Position numbers and translations under genes: made by a program. Positions 45,792 through 58,110 of a stretch of 64,000 nucleotides of DNA are shown here, piece by piece. The notes beneath the pieces are model-generated. The model ran no database searches. It was given only the letters and a program-made list of their open reading frames with translations, and had not been told where the DNA came from. Location: NCBI GenBank assembly GCA_036346355.1, contig CM070580.1:28563374-28627373 (forward strand). Reading direction: 5' to 3'. The stretch is from Rhipidocladum racemiflorum (lineage: Eukaryota; Streptophyta; Magnoliopsida; Poales; Poaceae). How positions within the stretch are numbered: the stretch's first letter is position 1; each line of letters starts with the position of its first letter.

Positions 45792-48063
45792 ATGATGGCC
45801 AACACCGGATTGAAGGTTGTCGTGTCGGGGGAAGAAGGTAGTCCAAAGGCCGGACATGGAACTCCCACGAAGACCAAGGAAGGTGACACCTCAACGTCAT
45901 CGCAGGGAGCTCAAATTCCTTTTAATTACGAAAAATTAAATACTTCCTCTTCGCATTCCTATATCACTGTGCCCTCCGGGCGTGCACCATTTTTCGATGG
46001 CACGTACTACTCCGCTTGGAGGCACAAGATGAAAATGCATTTGATGTCACTCCATCCTAGTGTTTGGAAGATTGTTTGCACAGGTTTAGATATGCTTGGG
46101 AAGAGCGATATGGAGCTCACGCCGAACAAGAGCAAAACATCCACCGCAATGCTCAAGCCGCATAGCGTGTTGCTTGGAGCGTTGAGTCCCGAGGAATTCA
46201 ACAAAGTGGATGGCTTGGAAGAAGCCAAAGAGATATGGGACACACTCCAAGTTGCACATGAGGGTACATCATGTGTAAGGGAGTAATAGATTGAATTGCT
46301 ATAAGGCAAGTTGGTGAGATTAGTTATGAATGATGATGAAACTCCGCAACAAATGTATGACCGCTTGATGATCCTTGTAAACAAGATAAGAGTGCTTGGA
46401 AGCAAGGATATGACGGACCACGTCGTGGTAAAAAGAATGTTGAGAGCTTTTGCTCCAAGGAACTCGACTCTCGTAACTCTTATACGAGAGCGAAAGGATT
46501 TCAAAAGGCTCACTCCGAATGACGTGCTTGGAAGAATTCTTTCACATGAGCTCATGGAGGAAGAAGCAAAAGAAGTAAAGAACCTTGCCAAGCAAAGCTC
46601 GAGCTCAAGACCGAAGCAAATAGCTTTGAAGGCAAGCAAAAAGGAAGAATCAACCTCAAGTGATGAAGAGGAAGATGAAAGCGAAGACGAAGAAGACTTG
46701 GCTCTATTTGTAAGGAAATTCAAAAGTTCCTCAAGTATGATGGGTCAAGCAAGTACAAGAAGAACTACAACGACAAATCAAGAAGAAGAACAAACACAAA
46801 GAGGGCTTGCTATGAGTGCGGTGAAGTTGGACACTTCATCGCCGATTGTCCAAAGAAGAAGAACAACCAAAATGAGAACAAGAAAAGTGAGTCGCTCAAG
46901 AAGAACAAGACTTACAAGAAGAAGTACTCGGGGCGAGCTCACATTGGAGAAGAATGGGATTCAAACGACTCCGACTCCGACACCGATGATGAAGGAGTCG
47001 CCACCCTCACCATAGAAGCCACTCCACCGACAAAGTCGCTATTCGGGGAATTGAGCGACAACGACTCCGACCATGACGCGCCTATTTGTCTTATGGCCAA
47101 AGGGCGCAAGGTAATGGCTAAAACCAAACCCCCAAGTAGCGATAGTGAATTGGAAAGCGATGATGATAATGATGATGCTCTATTTTGTGATTTGAGCAAA
47201 TCGGCTATTGCTAAGATTCATAAGCTATTGAAAAGAATAGATAGCCAAGAGGAAACTCTCGAGAAGCAAGAAGAGTTGTTAATTTGTGAAAAGAAGAAAA
47301 CTCTTGCTCTCGAGAAGATCCTCACTAAAGAAAAGGAGACTATTGAATTGTTGACCAAAAAGCTTGATTTGGCTAATAATTCAATTGAAATGCTTAAGGG
47401 TTCAAATGAGTCACTTCAAGAGAATGTCATAAGTCCGAAAACAATCTCCAAGCTCTTGAAGTGCAAATTGAATCTCTTAACGATATTAACTCTCCAATTG
47501 TTGATTCACAATTAGCATCTATTCCTTCCACTAGCAATGGTTGCTCTCGGTGCTACAATATCGATGTTAATGCTTGCACTACTAACTTCCAATTCATGCA
47601 AGTATTAAAAAGCGAAAACGAGACTAAGTGCCTTGGTAAATGCGGTTGCATGAAAACTTATCAATCCAAGGATGCCTTATATAAGACCATAAATGGTCGA
47701 GGAAACAAAAACAAAGAAGGGCTAGGATATGATAAGTATGAATGCAAAAGAAATGATCGTGTGGTGGTAAAAGGTAAGGAATGCATCCAGTTTGTCAAAG
47801 GAAATGACAAACAACCATTGACCACCACACATGTCATCAAGACCGGGCAAGAATCTAAGAAGCATCTTCAACATCACGCATCTCATTCTATTCACTTTGC
47901 TTCTTACATGTTGAAGAGAAATCACCGTGGTAAAGTGATTGCTCATTTTGTCGGTGCCCACAACTCTAGTGAAAAGAGTAAGAAGAAGGTGTGGGTACCA
48001 AAAGTTTTAATCACTAACATGCAAGGACCCAAAAGGATTTGGGTACCTAAAAACAAAGTCTAA
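45792..48063 (+). pseudogene. Copia gag region, broken
   Basis: The first part (45792-46286) has PFFDGTYYSAWRHKMKMHLM and the LGALSPEEFNKV..EEAKEIWDTL region of the Copia gag (UBN2/Retrotran_gag) fold and ends at a stop. The next frame (46311-about 46800) continues the capsid with LMILVNKIRVLGSKDMTDHV. A frameshift follows before the zinc knuckle CYECGEVGHFIADC near 46810-46850. Asp/Ser-rich and coiled segments (47051-47515) and a linker with KVWVPK..GPKRIWVPK (to 48063) lead to the protease. At least one stop and two frameshifts are present. Confidence 0.85.
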
Positions 48064-48076
48064 TGTGATCTTGTAG

Positions 48077-48480
48077 GATTATACCTCCGGTGGATCAAGT
48101 TGGGTGCTTGATAGTGGTTGCACAAACTATATGACCGGAGAAAAGAAAATGTTTTCATCTTTTGATGAAAAAGGGTCACAATATGAAAATATTGTGTTTG
48201 GAGATAATGGTAAAGGTGAGGTAATAGGATTAGGTAAAATTGCTATTTCTAATGATCATTCCATTTCAAATGTTCTATTAGTCAAATCTTTAAATTACAA
48301 TTTGTTATCCGTGTCGCAACTTTGTGAGATGGGTTATAATTGTCTTTTTACTAATGTGGATGTGACCATCTTTAGAAGAGACAATTCCTCAATTGCTTTT
48401 AAAGGATATTTGAAGGGTAAGCTCTATTTGGTTGATTTCAACTCAAATAGCGCTAAACTTCAAACATGCTTAATGGCAAA
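48077..48480 (+). pseudogene. Copia protease region
   Basis: GGSSWVLDSGCTNYMTGEKK carries the aspartic-protease active site (D-S-G) of Copia elements, followed by the usual FGDNGKGEVIGLGKI and LLSVSQLCEMGYN blocks. The frame is open through this part and continues into the integrase zinc finger; the break comes later. Confidence 0.85.
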
Positions 48481-49260
48481 GTCTAGCATGGGTTGGTTAT
48501 GGCATCGCCGACTAGCCCATGTTGGCATGAGAAATCTCGACAAGCTTCTAAAAGGTGATCACATCATTGGACTAACGAATGTTGAGTTTGAGAAAAATAG
48601 GATTTGTAGCGCTTGTCAAGCCGGAAAGCAAGTTGGAGCGCGTCATCCCGCCGAAGAACATCATGACGACGACAAAACCATTGGAGCTTCTACACATGGA
48701 CCTCTTCGGACCCGTTGCTTATATAAGCATCGGAGGTAACAAGTATGGTTTAGTTATTGTTGATGACTTTTCACGCTTCACGTGGGTGTTCTTTTTGCAA
48801 GAGAAAAGTGAGACGCAAGGGATAATCAAGAAGTTTTCAAGAAGAGCCCAAAATGAATTCGAGTTGAAAATCAAGAAGATTCAAGTGATAATGGAAGCGA
48901 ATTCAAGAATACTCAAGTCGAAGAATTCCTTGATGAAGAAGGGATCAAGCATGAATTTTCCGCTCCATACTCCCTCAACAAAATGGAGTGGTAGAAAGGA
49001 AGAACCGGACTTTAATCGAGATGGCAAGGACAATGCTTGATGAGTACAAGATCTCCGACCATTTTTGGCGGAAGCCGTCAACACCGCGTGTCATGCCATC
49101 AACCGTTTATATCTCCACAAGATATTGAAGAAAAGCGGCATACGAACTCCTCACCAGTAACAAACCAAATATTTCATATTTGAGTTTTCGGTAGTAAATG
49201 TTTTATCCTAAACAAGAAGCCTAAGAACTCCAAATTCGCTCCAAAGGTCGATGAAGGGTT
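48481..49260 (+). pseudogene. Copia integrase region, frameshifted
   Basis: The HHCC zinc-binding region is visible (LWHRRLAHVGMRNLDKLLKG, then CSACQAGKQ). The frame shifts near 48620-48640. The core continues with LLHMDLFGPV and VDDFSRFTWVFFLQEKSE. Small changes near 48870-49020 scramble the region around the second Asp and the catalytic Glu. It is not functional. Confidence 0.85.
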
Positions 49261-49261
49261 C

Positions 49262-50931
49262 TTGCTAGGATATGGATCAAATGCCTACGCTTATCGTGTT
49301 TTCAACAAAACCTCGGGTTGTGTTGAAATAGCGAGAGACGTGACATTTGATGAATCTAACGACTCTCAAGTAGAGCAAGTTGATTTAAATGTGCTAGGAA
49401 ATGAGGAAGAGCCAAGCATTGCAATCAAGAAGATGGCAATAGGAGAAGTGAGGCCGCAAGAAAAGGTACAACAAGACAATTCATCTACACAAGTCGAGCC
49501 TCCTACTTCAAGCCAAAGTCAAGACATTTCTCAAGGAGTACAAGCAAACTCGCGGAGGATGTTCAAGATGAAGACCTTGAACCAATCCAACATGTCTCTC
49601 AAATGCCACATCCAAGGGTGCATCAAAGTATCCAAAGAGATCACCCCGTCGATAACATCCTCGGTGATATCCAAAAGGGGGTAACTACACGCTCTAGAGT
49701 ATCTAATTTTTACGAATTTTACTCTTTCGTGTCTACTTTGGAACCTTTGAAGGTTGAAGATGCACTAAGAGATCCGGATTGGATAATGGCTATGCATGAA
49801 GAGCTTAACAACCGTTAGAAACAAAGTATGGTCACTAGTGGAAAGGCCTAATCAAAAGCGTGATTGGAACCAAATGGGTCTTCCGCAACAAACAAGGCGA
49901 ACGGAGTTGTCACAAGAAATAAAGCTCGGTTGGTAGCTCAAGGATTCACTCAAATTGAAGGTTTGGATTTTGGTGAGACTTATGCTCCTGTTGCTAGATT
50001 AGAATCAATTCGTATATTGGTTGCATTTGCTACTCACCATGATTTCAAGCTTTATCAAATGGACGTCAAGAGTGCTTTCTTAAATGGTCCAATCGCCGAA
50101 TTAGTCTACGTTGAGCAACCACCGGGAATGGAGGACCACAAGAACCCCACTCATGTATACAAACTCCATAAGGCGCTCTACGGGCTTAAGCAAGCACCTA
50201 GAGCATGGTATGAATGCCTTAAGGATTTTCTTATTAAAAAGGGTTTCGAAATTGGTAAAGTCGATCCTACTCTCTTCACAAAATATGTTGATAATGATTT
50301 ATTTGTGTGCCAAATATATGTCGATGACATTATATTTGGGTCTACTAATAAAGACTTTTGTGAGAAATTTAGTAGGTTGATGACGAAGAGATTTGAGATG
50401 TCTATGATGGGTGAATTGAAATTCTTTCTCGGATTTCAAATCAAACAACTCAAGGAAGGTACATTTCTATGCCAAACAAAGTACATCAAAGATATGCTTA
50501 AGAAGTTTGACATGGAGAACGCCAAGCCAATCCATACACCCATGACGACAAACGGACATCTCGGTCTAAATGAAGAAGGTAATCCCGTGGATCAAAAGGT
50601 ATATCGATCCATGATAGGTTCATTGCTTTATCTTTGTGCATCTAGGCCTGATATTATGCTTAGTGTGTGTATGTGTGCAAGATTTCAAGCCGCTCCGAGA
50701 GAGTGCCACCTAGTAGCCGTGAAAAGAATTCTTAGATATTTAGTTCACACACCTAGTTTAGGGCTTTGGTATCCTAAAGGATCAAAATTCGATTTGATTG
50801 GTTATTCGGATGCTGATTATGCGGGTTGTAAAGTGGATAGAAAAAGCACTTCGGGGACTTGTCAATTTCTAGGTAGATCACTAGTGTCTTGGTCCTCAAA
50901 GAAACAAAATTCAGTTGCTTTATCCACATGA
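49262..50931 (+). pseudogene. Copia reverse transcriptase region
   Basis: The RT core is one open frame from about 49864 (ARLVAQGFTQIEGLDFGETY, YQMDVKSAFLNG, VYKLHKALYGLKQAPRAWYE, CQIYVDDIIFGSTN with the catalytic YVDD). It runs into the RNase H start (YSDADYAGCKVDRKSTSGTC) and stops at 50929-50931. The part before 49864 is in other frames, with stops near 49684 and 49818. The core alone looks intact. Confidence 0.88.
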
Positions 50932-51267
50932 AGCGGAATACATTGCAGCGGGAAGTTGTTGTGCACAATTGTTATGGATGAGGCAAACCTTGAAGGATTT
51001 TGGTTTTGTATGGAAAAGGTACCACTCTTACGTGACAATGAGAGTGCGATCAAAATAGCCAACAATCCCGTTCAACACTCTCGGACCAAGCACATAGATA
51101 TCCGACACCACTTCCTTAGAGATCACTCTCTTAAGGGAGATATAGATATTACCTATGTGAGAACCGAAAAACAATTGGCCGATATCTTTACCAAACCTTT
51201 AGATGAGAAGCGCTTTTGCGAACTTAGAAGTGAGCTAAACATCCTAGACTATCGGAATGTGTCTTGA
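50780..51267 (+). pseudogene. Copia RNase H region, broken at 50931
   Basis: The first half is in the RT frame. After a stop at 50929-50931 the remainder is in another frame (LLRDNESAIKIANNPVQHSR, HIDIRHHFLRDHSLKGDIDI, EKQLADIFTKPLD) and ends in a TGA at 51265-51267. Confidence 0.85.
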
Positions 51268-51499
51268 AAGATTGCACTCATTGATTGCTGCTAACTAGCT
51301 CAATTTCGAAATAAAACGATTGAAAAAGTTATTGAGTGAATTTCAAAAGTGTTTTAGTTGGATCTTAAACTCGGATCAATTCACTTGTAATCATAGTTTT
51401 GATTGCTTGGATGCTTACTGATGACAAGTGGAATGATCCTCCTTAAGTTCACATGAATCGGAGTTTTTCAAACTTCTCTCAATTCCTGTTCCTTTCTCT

Positions 51500-52070
51500 G
51501 TTGGCTGGAAAACTCAACACATCGGAACATCCGATCTTCACATCGGAATATCCGATGTCTGGCAGTTTTTCCACATCGGAACTTCCGATGTCATATCGGA
51601 ACGTCCGATGTGTCCTTCGCACTTAAAAAGCGCCCGTACCCCTTCTCTTTCCTTTTGTCCTTTTCCTCGTGTCCTTTTTAGCCTCTCCTTCCCGTTTTCA
51701 TCTTTGTGCCGTTATCGGAGTTTCCGACCTCTCGGAACTTCCGATCTTCGCTTGGGAAGGACTCCATCTTGAAGAGGACCCTCATCTCCGCGCGATTTCT
51801 CCTCGTTCTTCGCAAGGTAAACCCTAGGGCTCAATCCTTTCCTTTTGGATCTAGGGCGTCTTTTCGAGAAATCGTTTCGGTGAAGTTGTTCATCTATTCC
51901 TTTGGTTCAACTCTGTCAAATTTCAATTCTCTCCATCGGTTGGTTTAGGAGAAATATTGTGTTGGTTGAAATCCGTAGACATCGGACATTCCAATCGAAA
52001 ACATCGGAACTTCCGACCCCACGTCGGAACTTCCGATATAAAATCGGAACTTCCGATGTAAACAGAATGA
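51500..52070 (+). repeat. Palindrome cluster ahead of the env-like ORF
   Basis: About ten ATCGGA-N3-TCCGAT-type palindromes lie between the end of pol and the ORF at 52130. The commonest form is ATCGGAACTTCCGAT, the reverse complement of the form prevailing in the LTRs. No coding sequence is seen in this part. Confidence 0.85.
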
Positions 52071-52129
52071 AAACCAAACCAAGTCTGTTTCTCTCATAAG
52101 CTTAATCGATTCTCTCTGTCCTTAGATCA

Positions 52130-53690
52130 ATGGATCCCAGTCAAGGTGGCTCTCAGCCCCCACCAGACCCGAGTGTCTTAGGTGCCAAGAGGCCAAGGCA
52201 GACTCCAACGGGAACAAGAACCAAAAAGGCTGCGGGTAGAGGAAGAGGTAGAGGCAGTGGAGGCCCAGGGATTCAAATCAGGGATCCTCCGCCTGATCCT
52301 CCTGCTCAGACTGTAAATGTTCCTCGAGGAGCGCCCTTGCCTTCCAGGAAGGGCAAAGCTGTGGCAGGGGCTTCTCAATCTCAACCTATCCCAGACCCTG
52401 CAGTTCCAAGGTTAAGGCAGGCAGAAAGGAATCCTCGTCTAAAGAGGAAACCAATGAGCTACAAAGGAAAAGCCGCCAAAGTGCGCGAAGCCAGAGAGCA
52501 GAACCCCAGGGCAGAAGCACAGTTCTCGACTGACTATCGCTTCTGGACCTTCTTTCAGCAGGATTTCTATGAGTCTATCATTACTCGAGAAAGAATCCAG
52601 TCATTACGATGCAAAGGGTTATTTGGGACTACATGGCTGCAGCTGATGATGCCACTTTCACAGAGGTCATTGCAGCTTGTGAGAGAACTGGGACTAAGAG
52701 AATAATGAGCTTTCAGCATGATTGGAATATTGAGATCATCGCTCAGTTCTACTCCACCCTATACATCTCCAAGGACAGAGTCTCCACCTTGCATTGGATG
52801 ACTGAAGGAGCTTGGTATGAGATTTCCTATGTGAACTTTGCTCGCTGTCTTGGATTCACCGAAGCTGACTGTCGCGACAAGGATCAAATTCACAATGAAG
52901 CCTCGCTCGGTGCCTCCAACCTGAATTTTCTTTATGATGAAGCTGCAGACTTTGAGGAAGGAAGCACAAAAGGCATGAAGCCTTTCTTTGCCTGTCTCAA
53001 CAGGCTTTTCAGGAAGACGCTAGCTCCCAAGGAAGGTGACGCCTCTCACATTCTGTCTTATACAAGAAATTTGCTGAGTAGGATGCGAGATGGACAGCGT
53101 CCTTTTGATGTGTTTGATTTCATTTGGAATGAGATCCGTTTGACTGCTCAAGAGCCGAAGAGAAGCTGTGGCTATGCCCCGTTCATTATGCATATGATTG
53201 AGCACATCACTCATCAGCACTTTGAGTATGATGCTAAGCACGCTGGATTACAGATCAGGGCGATCAAGGCCCGGCTCGGCTGCTAGGCGTGCTTCGACTA
53301 GAGGTGTCTTGCCTCCTCCTCCTCCACTGCTCCTCTGCTGCGGCCATGGTGGATCATCCTCTCCAATCCTCCGTGCTTTGAAGTCAATCTTTGTCCTGTG
53401 CAAGGGCAATGCAGCAGCGCACAAGAAGAACACCAAGAGACTCAAGGACATTCAGAAGCATTTAAATCTAGAGTGTTCAGAGGATGAGAGCAGTGAAGAA
53501 GAAGTTGAGGATCCGTTTGCTCCGGCCGCAGCCTTCGATGAGTCGAGGGCGATGAGGAGTCCGGCTCGATGTCGCTTCCGAGGAGTCGGACTAGTTTTCT
53601 CTCTCTCTCCTTGTTCTCCTTTCTGGTGCTTGATGCCAAAGGGGGAGAAGAGAAAGAAAGCTTACATCGTTTTATCAGTTTTATCATCAT
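52130..53690 (+). pseudogene. ORF after pol: env-like / plant transposon protein domain, frameshifted
   Basis: The first frame (52130-about 52620) starts MDPSQGGSQPPPDPSVLGAK, is basic and proline-rich, and reaches FWTFFQQDFYESIITRERIQ. A frameshift leads into 52609-53286 (STLYISKDRVSTLHWMTEGA, WYEISYVNFARCLGFTEADC), the domain usually annotated as putative plant transposon protein (PF20167) and found after pol in SIRE/Maximus elements. A third frame to about 53690 has a coiled, acidic end (KKNTKRLKDIQKHLNLECSE). No signal peptide or membrane segment is evident, so env-like is a positional name only. Confidence 0.75.
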
Positions 53691-54020
53691 TCGACTAGTT
53701 TCATTTCCAAACTTTGTTATCATGTGAACTTGGAACTTGTTACGCTTGATAGTATGCTTTACTTATGCTCCGATGGATGATTGTTACTATGGATGTTTTA
53801 ATTTTAATGGTTATTCAAATATTAGCTTCCATAGTGCTTGTTTCATTATATACTCGATTTTAGGGGAGCTCCTGCAATTTCCTTTCAAAATTGTGCTTTT
53901 TGCGATATTTTCCTATCCATTGCACATCTTCGGGGGAGCTCAACCAATACGAAATTCTCTTTATATCCATTTATTCAGAAGCTTTAATCGGATTGTCATC
54001 AATCACCAAAAAGGGGAGAT

Positions 54021-55613
54021 TGAAAGTGCATCTAGGCCCCTAAATTGGTTTTGGTTGATTAATGACAAAGCGATTAAAAGGACTAATGTCTTCAATGAGC
54101 TTGTGGACAGGTAAAAGATTGAATGAGAGATCTTCTACATGCGAAGGACACCCTCAAACGAATTCAAGCGAGTAAAAGCGGCTTTGTAATCCTTTTTCTC
54201 TGTGCTTTGTGTCGTAGGAATGCCGTACTATTAAGAGGGATGCATCGTAGATGATCTAGGGTAGTCTCTATGCTCAGATGAATGTTACTTTAAATCTTTT
54301 TGAGACCCTAAGTCATCGCGCATGCACCGGAATGTGTTTTTATCTAAGTTCAAGTCGGACATTCCGATATTACATCGGAAGTTCCGATGTGACCGGACGT
54401 TCCGATGTGCATGCTTGCTTCAGTCCGATGCGTAGAAGATGTATCGGAAGTTTCGATATTTACGATCGGAAGTTCCGATACGTTGTAAAGCCTTCTAGGG
54501 TGCTCTCTGTAAAGATCGGAAGTTCCGATATTTGTCATCGGAAGTTCGATGTGTTCAAATCGAAAAAAAGGGAGCTCTCTGGAATTATCGGACACTCCGA
54601 TATATTCGATCGGACATTCCGATATTGGTATCGGAAGTTCCGATGTATATATCGAGACAATCAGATATGGACTTAGAAGCATTTTGCCAAGGGCTTTTTC
54701 CGGGAACATCGGAAGTTCCGATGTTGACATCGGAAGTTCCGATGCATCTTGTGTAACAGCTAAAGTGCGCTCGAGTTCTGATTATTTGTACATATCGGAC
54801 ATTCCGATGTTGATATCGGAAGTTCCGATATGCAGTTGAGTGGGAGTATAACGGCTAGTTTTTGCAAGAAACTATAAATACCCCACCCCTCTCTCATTTG
54901 AGGGTTACACACTCTATCTGGCAGAACTCTAGTGCACCTTGAGCCCTCTCTAGTCTACTTTTGAGCCCTCCTCTTTGATCTTAGGGATCATCCAAGGAGT
55001 GAGGACTAGAAGTGAGATTTGGAGCTAGAGTGAAAAGCAAGTGTCTTCCATCTTGAGCATTAGAGTGTTCCTCCAAGATCGATCAACGTGCATTTGTTAC
55101 TCTTGGAGGTTGAAGGACTCTTAGACGGCTAGGCGTCAATCACGAGCTCCCAAGGATTGTGGGTTGCCGTGAGAAGTTTGTAAAGGCCGGCTCCGCCTCC
55201 GAAAGGAAAGGAACCAAATAGTGGAACCAAGCCTCAAGTGTGACCGAGGTTTGGGAGGAAAGGGTTGGAAGAGACCCGGCTCTTTGGAGCCTCCTCAACG
55301 GAGACGTAGGATTCCCTCAAGAATCCGAACTCCGGGATCAATTCCGTGTCTCCATTTTCACTTTGCTTTAACTTGTCTCATTATCGTTTTGATCCAACCT
55401 TCTTATATTGTCTCTTAAGTTCATTACTTTCAGTTGGTAATTGTCCGGGTCAAAAGTCGATCGGACATTCCGAACTGGTATCGGAAGTTCCGATTACATC
55501 GGAAGTTCCGATCCAACACCGGAAGTTCCGATACTCTTTCCGCTGCGACAAATTTAGTTTAAATTTTGAACTGCCTATTCACCCCCCCTCTAGGCAACTT
55601 TCTCATCTTTTCA
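54021..55613 (+). repeat. 3' LTR of the Copia element
   Basis: It is a copy of the 5' LTR with a few substitutions and 1-2-base indels. Some of these damage palindromes, for example ATCGGAAGTTCGAT near 54538 and ATCGAGACAATCAGAT near 54651. Confidence 0.92.
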
Positions 55614-56094
55614 GGTTTGTTGAACTGAAAAACAGTTTGTAGATGATAGCTATGGTTTTTTTTTTGAGATAACGTTTGGCAAATTAACTTTGTGCTGACT
55701 TTTTCTTGAGATGCCAAGCAAGGAGGAGACTGAAGCGGGGGTGGAGGCGGGTGACCAGGGAGGAGGCCGAGCAGTGCGGAGGTGGCGGGGACAAAGCCGA
55801 GTGATTGAGGAGGAGGCGAGTGACCAAGGAGGAGGCCAAGCAGCGCAAAGGCCACAGGGCAGAGGTGGGCGACCAAGGAGGAGGCTGAGCAGCGCAGAGG
55901 CGGCGGGGCGGAGTCGGGCGATAAGGGAGGAGGCCGAACGCGGGGCAGAGACGAGCCAAGGTAAGGAGGAGGCCGAACCGCCGAAGCCAAGGCAAAGCAT
56001 GATACGGAGGCTGCTTCGGCTGTCACTTCGAGGGGCAACCGAAGCACAGCCGACAACCCAGAACGCTCACCCCCCCCCCGCGCTCCAAACAGGC

Positions 56095-56919
56095 GTTATA
56101 TTACATCAGACACGTAGTTCATGCATTACTCTTTGCAACAACAACATTAACGTGCCACACCTGCTGATGTCTTCTTGGGTAGACAGGACAGTAACAGAGG
56201 ACACTAATAGATTCTTATTAAACGGAGTTTTAACCTACGAGAGTCTTCTCCTTTCTGACACCACACCTCTTGAAGCATTGCAAGCTGTAATTCCCGCCTG
56301 CACGGGTAAGCTTCCTGCATTAGCTCACTACAAGAGGTTGGACCAACAGACGGCTAGCGGTCGCATCAATATCAACCTTTCCAGTTATCTTTTATCTTCC
56401 TGACTTCTCTCAATGCTTCAACTGGCGACTTGGCACGTAATGAGCAACTACACTAAGGTAATACTCTCTGCCCTACCACTCTGTATGTCTGATATCAAAG
56501 ACACAGAAAAATTACATGTATTAAATAGCTTTTTTAGCTTACCACTACAATTCTTATAGTATTTAATCAGATCGCTAGTTGTTGTCTATCTAGAAACTAT
56601 AGATGGTGACTCACCAAAGTTTTCAAATGATGGTGACTCACCAAAGTTTAAAGAAAGATCTTAAGAAGTAATTAAACAACAAAGAGATTACTGAGCTACT
56701 TCAGGATTATAGTCCCAGTGATGTACCGTACCATTAGGATTATACTGCAGCTGCATATGTCTCATAGCCACTCCTGCTTTTTTCTACAGCTCTCAGCATA
56801 TCTCTTCAAGTGTCAGGTTCCACCTGAAGACTTTGCAGTTAATTTATGCTTACAATATTTACAATAGCATACATGCTATGAACACTGTCTAATATCTCAA
56901 AAATGTACTCGAAAGCTTC
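56095..56919. other. Intergenic stretch, nothing recognised
   Basis: A plus-strand ORF of 230 codons (55711-56403) starts in the GGAGG-rich transposon interior and runs on without family motifs; it is not supported as a gene. The rest is A/T-rich. Confidence 0.45.
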
Positions 56920-57657
56920 TCAGACTCTCGATGTTCTGCGTCTTGATCTTTTTGCCCCGGTGCTTGCTAACACAATAGCACTTGTAAAGCTCGAGGACGA
57001 TATAGGTACTGCAGCTTCTTTAGCTTGATAGGATGCAAGAAGCTCTACAGGTGAAATCCCAAAATCAAAAGCTGTGAAGGACGTAAAATATTGGTTCTCC
57101 ATGAAGAAAACTGATAGAAATAATTACGTTATTATTAATTTCATTTCATTGAAAATAATAATAATAAATTGAAAAAATAAATCAATATTCTTACCTTGAT
57201 TTCTTAACAGAAGCCGAAATCTGAATTTCATATATTTTTTAATTTTTGGCAAAACTATTTCAAAATTTGCCAAATTATCACCAAGAGTTATAGAATTTTC
57301 ACAAGAGAATGCAAAGAAGAGATTGACAGTTTGCTAGTGGAGAAATGAGGGGGGTGCTAGCCTATTTATAGGGAAAATTTTAGGATTTGTTTAGAATTGC
57401 TTCATGTTTTTTTTATCTTTAAGCCTCCAACAGTTAAAAACAGCTATATTTCAAATAAACAGGCTAAATGGGCCATGCTAGGATGTAATCGTGCCAAACC
57501 GTGATGTGCCTAAACAGACTGTTCCATGCCAGGGTGCCGGCCTAAGCACGGCCCGGTGTATTGGGCCGTGCCGGTACGACCCGTTTAAGGTTGGGTCATG
57601 CCTACAATGCTAGGCCTTAGGCCGGCCCATTTGGTACAACCCATTTGGCCGCCTCTA
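56920..57657 (-). mobile_element. 5' end of a hAT (RICESLEEPER-type) element with a transposase start
   Basis: On the minus strand the element starts at 57657 with TAGAGGCGGCCAAATGGG, a hAT-like terminus, followed by GGCCCGGCACGGCC-like repeats and a leader. The ORF at 57102-56920 then begins MENQYFTSFTAFDFGISPVE and reaches GAKRSRRRTSRV, as in the start of BED-finger hAT transposases, where W and the zinc finger would follow. It ends at a stop and the rest of the gene is missing. Confidence 0.6.
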
Positions 57658-58110
57658 GAAATGACACAGACAACTGGTAGTGCTTAGACCTCGATTTCCC
57701 CATAAGGTTTCAAATTTCGTTTTCGGACTACATCTTGGAGCAGTCAAAATCTAAAATTTTAGCAAGATCTCAGAATTTCGGCCGAAATTCAAAAATTAAA
57801 TTTCAAGTCTGGTATTTTTGAGGTCAACAAAACAATATTTCGTCTGAAATGACCGAAATTTTAGCCCTTTCAGCCCCTGTGGAATGGTCTCCCAAGACTA
57901 AAAAAAAAGGGGGAAATAAGAAGAATTATGAAAGCAGTTATCTACATTTTTTATCTGTTTGAATACAAAATACTAAGTATTTTCACGTAAAATACGCAAA
58001 ATTAGTGAGGAAAGGACAACTTGTTGACGGGTGCAACCTATGAGTGTTGACAGTAGGCTCAAAAGCTCAATAATGACCAAGGTCAACAGGTTTACAGACT
58101 TGACCTAGGT
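57658..58110. other. Intergenic stretch, nothing recognised
   Basis: A/T-rich DNA with repeated AAATTTCG/CGAAATT words. The same words recur at 58860-59290. Confidence 0.45.

Larger units (their letters stand above)
44154..55613 (+). mobile_element. Copia retrotransposon, SIRE/Maximus type, 11.5 kb, defective
   Basis: LTRs of 1589 bp (44154-45742) and 1593 bp (54021-55613) start TGAAAGTGCATCTAGG and end CTCATCTTTTCA. They differ by some 15-20 changes, about 1%, so the insertion is young. TGGTATCAGGGCC (from 45745) is the primer-binding site and AAAAAGGGGAGA (54008-54019) the polypurine tract. The order gag, protease, integrase, RT, RNase H, then a further ORF after pol identifies the SIRE/Maximus lineage. 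AGGTT is present at both borders (44150-44154 and 55613-55617) but overlaps the terminal bases. Multiple frameshifts and stops in gag, integrase and RT make it non-autonomous. Confidence 0.92.
44133..56094. mobile_element. Candidate TIR transposon (GCCTGTTTGG family), split by the Copia element
   Basis: The left end GGCCTATTTGGGGCC (44133) and the complement of the right end (GCCTGTTTGGAGCGCGG, to 56094) resemble the element at 9050-13170. So do the TTTGGCAAATTA phrase and the GGAGGAGGC-rich interior (55660-56060). Without the Copia insert about 500 bp remain. No exact target duplication is seen. Confidence 0.4.

Noticed and set aside
55711..56403. 230-codon plus-strand ORF
   Set aside because: The first half is a translated GGAGG minisatellite of a transposon and the rest has no motif or splice support.
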